A stretch of 64,000 bases of DNA from Blattabacterium cuenoti (lineage in GTDB: Bacteria > Bacteroidota > Bacteroidia > Flavobacteriales > Blattabacteriaceae), in contig NZ_CP059186.1 of the NCBI RefSeq assembly GCF_014251335.1, forward strand, positions 312,289-376,288, given 5' to 3'. The notes below the pieces were generated by a model. The model was not told the DNA's origin. It worked only from the letters and a program-made list of their open reading frames with translations, and searched no databases. How positions within the stretch are numbered: position 1 is the stretch's first letter; every line of letters begins with the position of its first letter. Made by a program: the position numbers and the translations under genes. Shown here piece after piece: positions 58,710 to 64,000 of the stretch.

Positions 58710-59459
58710 TTGGATTGTACAAAAAAAAGAATAAATAATATTCTGATTTCACAACCTCTTAATGGCGGTTCCAGTACTCCATACATAAAACTTAGCAAAA
58801 ATAAAAATATAAATATAGATTTTCGATCTTTCATAGAAGTAAAAGGCGCATCATCTAGTGATGTAAGAAAACAGAAAATAAATTTCTCTGACTTTACCGT
58901 ACTTCTTTTTATAAGTAAAAAATCCGTAGATCATTATTTTCGTCTGGCAGAATCTATGCGTTTTAAAGTTCCTTTCTCTATGAAATATATATGCCAAACT
59001 AAAACTATAGCTTATTATTTACAAAAATATATTGTATTTCGAAAAAGAAAAATTCATATTGGTGATAAATCATTTAAAGATATACTTCCTTATGTTAAAA
59101 AACATTCCAAAGAAAAATTCCTTTTGCCTTCTTCAGATATACTAAAACCAGAAATTCCTGATATGTTAAATAAACAAAATATCATTTGGAAAAGGGCTAT
59201 TTTATATAAAACAGCTTCTAGTGATTTATCTGATTTAAAACATGTGTATTATGATATTTTAGTTTTCTTCAGTCCCGCGGAAATCAAATCTTTATTTGAT
59301 AATTTTCCTAATTTTGATCAAGATAATATCAAAATTGCTACCTTCGGAAAAAATACTCTAGAAGCCGCTTATAAAGCAGGATTAAAAATCGATATAAAAG
59401 TCCCGACACCAGAATTTCCTTCTATGGCTATGGCTTTAGAAGAATATATTAAAAATTAA
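58710..59459 (+). CDS. hemD: Uroporphyrinogen-III synthase
   Basis: A 249-residue, weakly conserved HemD-like protein. It begins with NILISQPLNGGSSTPYIKL, has a central FTVLLFISKKSVDHYF and a late PAEIKSLF, KIATFGKNTLEAAYKAGLKIDI, PTPEFPSMAMALEEYI, which match the bilobed family. It cyclises hydroxymethylbilane to uroporphyrinogen III for haem. No ATG is available near the N-terminus: an in-frame TAA lies at 58707-58709, so the start is TTG at 58710 unless another non-ATG codon is used. The TACGTTTG box (58659-58666) could drive it. Confidence 0.82.
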   Translation: MDCTKKRINNILISQPLNGGSSTPYIKLSKNKNINIDFRSFIEVKGASSSDVRKQKINFSDFTVLLFISKKSVDHYFRLAESMRFKVPFSMKYICQTKTIAYYLQKYIVFRKRKIHIGDKSFKDILPYVKKHSKEKFLLPSSDILKPEIPDMLNKQNIIWKRAILYKTASSDLSDLKHVYYDILVFFSPAEIKSLFDNFPNFDQDNIKIATFGKNTLEAAYKAGLKIDIKVPTPEFPSMAMALEEYIKN

Positions 59460-59518
59460 ATACAATCCAATATATTGATACGTTATTAATAATTAATAAA
59501 TAAAAATAATACATATAT

Positions 59519-61369
59519 TTATTCTACTGTTACTGATTTTGCCAAATTTCTTGGTTGATCTATGTTTTCTCCACGTATATAAGCTATTTGATAAGCCAAT
59601 AATTGAAGAGGAATAACAGTTACTAACGGACTAAGTACTTCAGAAATATTTGGAATTTTTATCACGTGATCCGCCAATGTCTTAACTTGAATATCTCCTT
59701 CATTGATTATAGCTATAACTTTTCCTTTTCTAGCTTTAATTTCTTGAATATTACCAATAATTTTATCGTAATATCCTTTTTTCGTAGCAATAATAACCAC
59801 TGGCATCTTTTCATCTATTAAAGCTATAGGACCATGTTTCATTTCTGCAGCAGGGTATCCTTCCGCATGAATATAGGATATTTCTTTTAGTTTTAAAGCT
59901 CCTTCTAAAGCTACCGGAAAATTAATACCTCGACCTAAATAGAGAAAATTATTTACATCATGATATACTTGAGATATCTTTTTAATAGTGTCTCCCATTT
60001 TCAAAGTATGATCTACTTTTTCTGGAATTGATCCAAGCTCTTTGCATAATAATTTATAACGATTATTATTGATTGTTGATCTATGTTTTCCTATGATCAA
60101 TGCCAATAAAACAAGAACTGTAATCTGTGCAGTAAAAGCTTTTGTAGAAGCAACTCCTATTTCAGGCCCCGCATGTGTATAAGCTCCTGCATCTACATTT
60201 CGTGCAATAGATGATCCTACTACATTACAAATTCCAAAAACAAAAGCTCCTTTTTTTTTTGCTAATTTTAAAGCAGCTAAAGTATCGGCTGTTTCTCCTG
60301 ATTGGGAAATTACAATTACGACATCTTTTTTACCTATAATAGGATTTCTGTATCGAAATTCAGAAGCATATTCTACCTCCACTGGAATACGAGTAAGCTC
60401 CTCTAATAAATATTCTCCAATTAAACTAGCATGCCATGAGGTTCCACATGCTACTATAGTTATGCTTTTAGCATTGACAAAAATATCTTTGTTAGATTCA
60501 ATTCCATTAATACAAATAATTTTTTCAGAAATTAATAATCGACCTCGTAAAGTATCTAAAATTGTTTTAGGTTGTTCATATATTTCTTTTAACATGAAAT
60601 ATTTATATTCTCCTTTTTCAATTTTTTTTAGATTGATTTTAAGTTTTTTAATAATTGGATTTAATTTATGATTATCTATAATCTTTCTAAGATCCAGATC
60701 TTTTCCTTTTTTAAGAATAGCCATTTCTCCATCTTTTAAATAAATAACATTTTTGGTATAATCTATAAAGGAAATGGGATCAGATGCAACAAAAAATTCT
60801 TGATTATTAATCCCTAAAGATAAAGGACTTCCCAATTTCGCAATAATAATTGTTTCAGGATGAGATTTTTCCACGACAGCAATAGAATAAGCTCCCACAA
60901 TTTCATTCAGAGAAATTCTTACTGCTTCTTCTAAAGATAATTTATTTTCTTTTTTTAAATATTCAATCAAATTTACAAGTACTTCTGTATCTGTTTTGCT
61001 TTTAAAAGTAAAACCATTTTTCAATAAAATAATTTTGATAGCATAATAATTCTCTATAATTCCATTATGAATTATAATAAGTTCATTTGAATTAGAAACA
61101 TGAGGATGTGCATTAATATCATCTGGTATTCCATGAGTAGCCCATCTTGTATGACCTATTCCCGTTGTTCCTTTTATTTGAATTTTACTAGAAATAATTT
61201 TTTTCTCCAATTCATAAACTCTTCCTTTACTTTTATATAGATTATATCCATTTTTGTAAAAAACGGCAATACCAGAACTATCATATCCTCTATATTCCAA
61301 TTTTTTTAATCCATTAATTAGAATAGGATAAGCTTCTTTATCTCCCAAATAACCAATTATACCACACAT
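59519..61369 (-). CDS. glmS: Glutamine-fructose-6-phosphate aminotransferase
   Basis: A 616-residue GlmS: N-terminal glutaminase with the nucleophile Cys2 (MCGIIGYLGDKEA), GHTRWATHGIP and IHNGIIENY, then two SIS domains (ISQSGETADTLAALKLA, GRGINFPVALEGALKLKEISYIHAEG) and the end PRNLAKSVTVE. It makes glucosamine-6-phosphate for peptidoglycan and LPS. It follows the GT5-like gene by 30 bases. No glmS ribozyme-like sequence was seen upstream. Confidence 0.97.
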   Translation of the reverse strand: MCGIIGYLGDKEAYPILINGLKKLEYRGYDSSGIAVFYKNGYNLYKSKGRVYELEKKIISSKIQIKGTTGIGHTRWATHGIPDDINAHPHVSNSNELIIIHNGIIENYYAIKIILLKNGFTFKSKTDTEVLVNLIEYLKKENKLSLEEAVRISLNEIVGAYSIAVVEKSHPETIIIAKLGSPLSLGINNQEFFVASDPISFIDYTKNVIYLKDGEMAILKKGKDLDLRKIIDNHKLNPIIKKLKINLKKIEKGEYKYFMLKEIYEQPKTILDTLRGRLLISEKIICINGIESNKDIFVNAKSITIVACGTSWHASLIGEYLLEELTRIPVEVEYASEFRYRNPIIGKKDVVIVISQSGETADTLAALKLAKKKGAFVFGICNVVGSSIARNVDAGAYTHAGPEIGVASTKAFTAQITVLVLLALIIGKHRSTINNNRYKLLCKELGSIPEKVDHTLKMGDTIKKISQVYHDVNNFLYLGRGINFPVALEGALKLKEISYIHAEGYPAAEMKHGPIALIDEKMPVVIIATKKGYYDKIIGNIQEIKARKGKVIAIINEGDIQVKTLADHVIKIPNISEVLSPLVTVIPLQLLAYQIAYIRGENIDQPRNLAKSVTVE

Positions 61370-61399
61370 TCTAGATAAAATTAGAAGTTTTTATCTATT

Positions 61400-62218
61400 T
61401 TAATTTATCTGTTCTAAAACAGTTTCTTTATAAAATTGTTGATATACGGTTTCTATCTCTTCTACAGGATAATATTTTAATACTAACAACTTATTTTCTT
61501 TTATGTAATCTTCTATTTCTTCTGGAAAAGAAAGATCTCCTTTTATAATAGAATCCGAAAAATACATACATAATTTTATTAGATTAAAATAATTTGGATT
61601 TTCTAACAATTTTAATTTCCTAGATTTGATTCCATCAAATTTTATTTTTTGAATAATATCTTTATTTAAAGACCCTTTAAAAGGTTTATTGTAAATAGAT
61701 ACAACAATTTTTACATTTTGATACACTGGATCAGTTTTATAAAAATTTTTAATGTATAAAGGAATAAAAGAGCTCATCCATCCATATATATGAATTATAT
61801 CAGGTTTCCAATTTAATTTTTTGACAGTTTCTAAAATACCTTTTGTAAAAAATAAAGCTCTCTCATCATTATCTGGAAAAAAAATTCCATTTTCGTCTTC
61901 ATCTATTGCTTTTCTTTTAAAATATTCTTCATTGTCTATAAAATAAACCTGTAACCTAGCATCAGGAATAGATGCTACTTTTATCAATAATGGTTGATCA
62001 ATATCATTGATTATTAAATTCATGCCTGATAAACGAATAACTTCATGTAACTGATGCCTTCTTTCATTTATTACTCCAAAACGAGGCATAAATATACGTA
62101 CATCGTTTCCTATTGATTGCATAAATTTAGTGGCTTTCAATACCGATAAAGATATCGAATTCTCTGAAGAAAAGGGAAATAAATCAGAAGAAACATATAA
62201 TATACGTTTACCTGTCAT
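61400..62218 (-). CDS. Small GT5-like protein (glycogen-synthase N-domain relative)
   Basis: A 272-residue protein matching only the N-terminal Rossmann domain of glycogen/starch synthases: KRILYVSSDLFPFSSE, RIFMPRFGVINERRHQLHEVIRL, VYFIDNEEYFKRK, NDERALFFTKGILETVKKLNW and PDIIHIYGWMSSFIPLY. The ADP-glucose-binding KxGGL loop is replaced by SENSISL and the C-terminal catalytic domain is missing, so it is unlikely to be a glycogen synthase. Similar short proteins are conserved in Flavobacteria near glmS; their role is not known to me. Its upstream region has a promoter box. Confidence 0.82.
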   Translation of the reverse strand: MTGKRILYVSSDLFPFSSENSISLSVLKATKFMQSIGNDVRIFMPRFGVINERRHQLHEVIRLSGMNLIINDIDQPLLIKVASIPDARLQVYFIDNEEYFKRKAIDEDENGIFFPDNDERALFFTKGILETVKKLNWKPDIIHIYGWMSSFIPLYIKNFYKTDPVYQNVKIVVSIYNKPFKGSLNKDIIQKIKFDGIKSRKLKLLENPNYFNLIKLCMYFSDSIIKGDLSFPEEIEDYIKENKLLVLKYYPVEEIETVYQQFYKETVLEQIN

Positions 62219-62266
62219 CTTAGAGTTATTTTTATTTTTTATATATAGTAAAAAAACGGATCATTG

Positions 62267-62274
62267 CAAATATA
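62267..62274 (-). promoter_or_regulatory. Candidate -7 box for the GT5-like/glmS transcript
   Basis: Minus strand TATATTTG, a perfect TAnnTTTG match, about 49 bases upstream of the GT5-like start. The nearest TTG lies 25 bases further upstream, slightly beyond the usual spacing, so support is moderate. Confidence 0.4.
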
Positions 62275-62344
62275 ATAAATAATATCCTAAGTTTAATAAC
62301 AAGTATCTAAAAATCTATAGTTTATAGATAGATATGTTTTTATC

Positions 62345-64000
62345 ATGAAAAAAGAAAGAAAAATAAAAAAAAAACATTATAATAATTTATCCACAGGATT
62401 TATTAATGTAACTAGTCATGGATATGCATTTGTTCATATCAACGAATTTAAAAAAGATATTTTTATTCCAAAACATAAAACGAATAGAGCTTTAGAAGGT
62501 GATTTAGTAAAAGTTAGATTTTCCTTTACGAAGAAAGGAATGAAAATGGAAGGAGAGGTACTAAAAATAATCAAAAGAAAAACTAAAAAATTTATTGGCA
62601 TATTAAAACTTGACGTTCAATCTAAATATGGAATTGTACATAATCATAATATTCATGTAGATATATTAATCCCCATACAAAAATTGGAAAATAGCCATCA
62701 CAATGATAAAGTATTAGTTCAAATCATATCATGGCCTAAAAAATTTAAAAATCCTTTTGGAAAAATCGTAAAAGTATTTGGATCTTCTGGGGAATATAAA
62801 ACAGAAATTTCTTCTTTATTGGAAGAATATGGAATATCGTATAAATTTTCCAAAAAAATTGAAAATGAAGCTAATAAAATTTTTTCCCAAAAAAATTTAG
62901 ACATGAACTTGAGAAGAGACATGCGAGATGTCAATACTTTTACTATAGACCCTTTGAATGCAAAAGATTTTGATGATGCTCTTTCAATCAGAAAATTGAA
63001 CTTTGATACTTGGGAAATAGGAGTGCATATATCTGATGTTTCTCATTATATAAAAGAAGGAAGTTTATTAGATCAAGAAGCATATTATCGTGCTACATCT
63101 ATTTATTTTGTCGGAGAGGTGATTCCTATGTTTCCTACAATATTATCTAATGATCTATGCTCTCTACAACCAAAAAAAGATAAATTAAGTTTTTCCTATA
63201 TTTTTAATATAAATAATCAAGGAAAAATATTGAATAATTGGTTTGGAAAAACTATAATACAATCTAACAAAAAATTTACATATGATGAAGTTCAGTGTAT
63301 TATAGATCAAAAAAAAGGAGACTATTATGAAGAGATTTACACATTATTTTTGTTTTCTAAAATATTAATTCGAAATCGGTTAAAAAATGGAGGAATTTAT
63401 CTAGAAAAAGTAGAAGTAAAATTTCATTTAGATGAGGAAAATAATCCAATATCTTTACATATGGAAAAAAACAATGATGCACATCGTTTAATTGAAGAAT
63501 TTATGTTATTAACAAATCGAAAAATTTCAGAATTTGTTAGCTTAAATTTAGATGGAGCTCCTTCTAATAAACTTTATATTTATAGAGTACATGATGTACC
63601 TGATTTTCAGAAAATTTTCTTTCTTAAAAAAGTTATAGAACCTTTAGGTTATTTTTTAGATTTAAAAAATATAAAAATCTCTATTAATCATTTACTAAAA
63701 AAGATTAAAGGAAAACCAGAACAAAATATAATTGAAAATTTAATTCTTCGTGCCATGAGTAAAGCCAAATATTCCACAAAAAATATAGGTCATTATGGTT
63801 TGTCTTTCATCTATTATACTCATTTTACTTCTCCCATAAGAAGATATTCAGATATAATAGCACATCGTTTATTATATTATTATTTAACGAATAAAAATGA
63901 AGAATACAAGTTAAAAACAATAGAATTTTATGAAAAACAATCTCAACATTGCAGTTATAAAGAACGTTTAGCTATAGATGCAGAAAGAGATTTTCTAAAA
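62345..64000 (+). CDS. rnr: Ribonuclease R (partial, C-terminus beyond window)
   Basis: The frame opens at the ATG at 62345 and stays open to the window edge (552 codons). An N-terminal cold-shock/OB region (GFINVTSHGYAFVHINEFKKDIFIP) precedes the RNB catalytic domain, whose start is DPLNAKDFDDALSI near residue 200, with the Mg-binding aspartates present, followed by ISDVSHYIKEG. IGHYGLSFIYYTHFTSPIRRYSDII is the typical RNB end. The enzyme is a 3'-5' exoribonuclease that can process structured and stop-less mRNAs with tmRNA. Divergent from the GT5-like gene. Confidence 0.94.
   Translation, partial: MKKERKIKKKHYNNLSTGFINVTSHGYAFVHINEFKKDIFIPKHKTNRALEGDLVKVRFSFTKKGMKMEGEVLKIIKRKTKKFIGILKLDVQSKYGIVHNHNIHVDILIPIQKLENSHHNDKVLVQIISWPKKFKNPFGKIVKVFGSSGEYKTEISSLLEEYGISYKFSKKIENEANKIFSQKNLDMNLRRDMRDVNTFTIDPLNAKDFDDALSIRKLNFDTWEIGVHISDVSHYIKEGSLLDQEAYYRATSIYFVGEVIPMFPTILSNDLCSLQPKKDKLSFSYIFNINNQGKILNNWFGKTIIQSNKKFTYDEVQCIIDQKKGDYYEEIYTLFLFSKILIRNRLKNGGIYLEKVEVKFHLDEENNPISLHMEKNNDAHRLIEEFMLLTNRKISEFVSLNLDGAPSNKLYIYRVHDVPDFQKIFFLKKVIEPLGYFLDLKNIKISINHLLKKIKGKPEQNIIENLILRAMSKAKYSTKNIGHYGLSFIYYTHFTSPIRRYSDIIAHRLLYYYLTNKNEEYKLKTIEFYEKQSQHCSYKERLAIDAERDFLK

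Overview
The window looks like a chromosomal segment of an obligate insect endosymbiont of the Flavobacteriales, most plausibly Blattabacterium (cockroach fat-body symbiont). This is inferred from gene content and style: very AT-rich DNA, many long poly-A/T tracts, tight spacing with frequent 1-15 bp gene overlaps, no mobile elements, one rRNA operon, complete amino-acid biosynthesis sets (Phe/Tyr, Lys, Arg), and Bacteroidota-specific traits. Those traits are an N-terminal proofreading exonuclease fused to DnaE, the acetyl/succinyl-ornithine type of carbamoyltransferase, TTG/TAnnTTTG-like promoters, and a small GT5-like protein next to glmS. No database search was possible, so the genus is an inference.

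Layout: 1-2.5 kb, aromatic amino-acid operon on the minus strand (pheA, aminotransferase, tyrA cut by the window edge). 2.7-4.1 kb, mntH Mn transporter. 4.0-8.1 kb minus, ribosomal operon rpsF-rpsR-rplI and gltX/mnmE. 8.2-15 kb plus, prmC, ligA, lon, lysA, tRNA-Ser. 15-19.5 kb, metG, a stand-alone 5'-nuclease (polA remnant), a frameshifted nadD and a porin-like protein. 19.6-23.3 kb plus, ftsK, an LptF/G permease, ribB. 23.3-34.9 kb minus, tRNA-Asp, trxA and a compact arginine/carbamoyl-phosphate cluster that reads argG(fused to a GNAT domain)-argC-argD-carA-carB-argF'-argB-argE. 35-39.3 kb minus, dnaE. 39.4-43 kb plus, rpsA and nrdA. 43-48 kb minus, the rRNA operon 16S-Ile-Ala-23S-5S. 48.3-52.5 kb plus, queA, a polyprenyl diphosphate synthase and topA. 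52.5-64 kb, a small unknown protein, rsmI, asd, gmk, tRNA-Pro, tRNA-Asn, rpiB, pgk, sodA, folB, tRNA-Cys, hemD, glmS, a GT5-like protein and the start of rnr.

Together the genes support host-directed amino-acid supply (Arg, Lys, Phe/Tyr, and Asp semialdehyde from asd), a stripped information-processing set, envelope maintenance (lptG-like, porin, glmS) and Mn-based oxidative defence (mntH plus a Mn-type SOD).

The most interesting signals are those of genome decay and rewiring. The 16S 3' end has lost the anti-Shine-Dalgarno core. nadD is out of frame at a 10-A tract that could be rescued by slippage. rpiB and ribB have lost their own stop codons and terminate inside tRNA genes (rpiB in the same transcript as tRNA-Asn). 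A GNAT acetyltransferase is fused to ArgG. NrdA lacks its C-terminal cysteine pair and FtsK lacks its gamma domain. No CRISPR, prophage, insertion sequence or secretion/defence system was seen.
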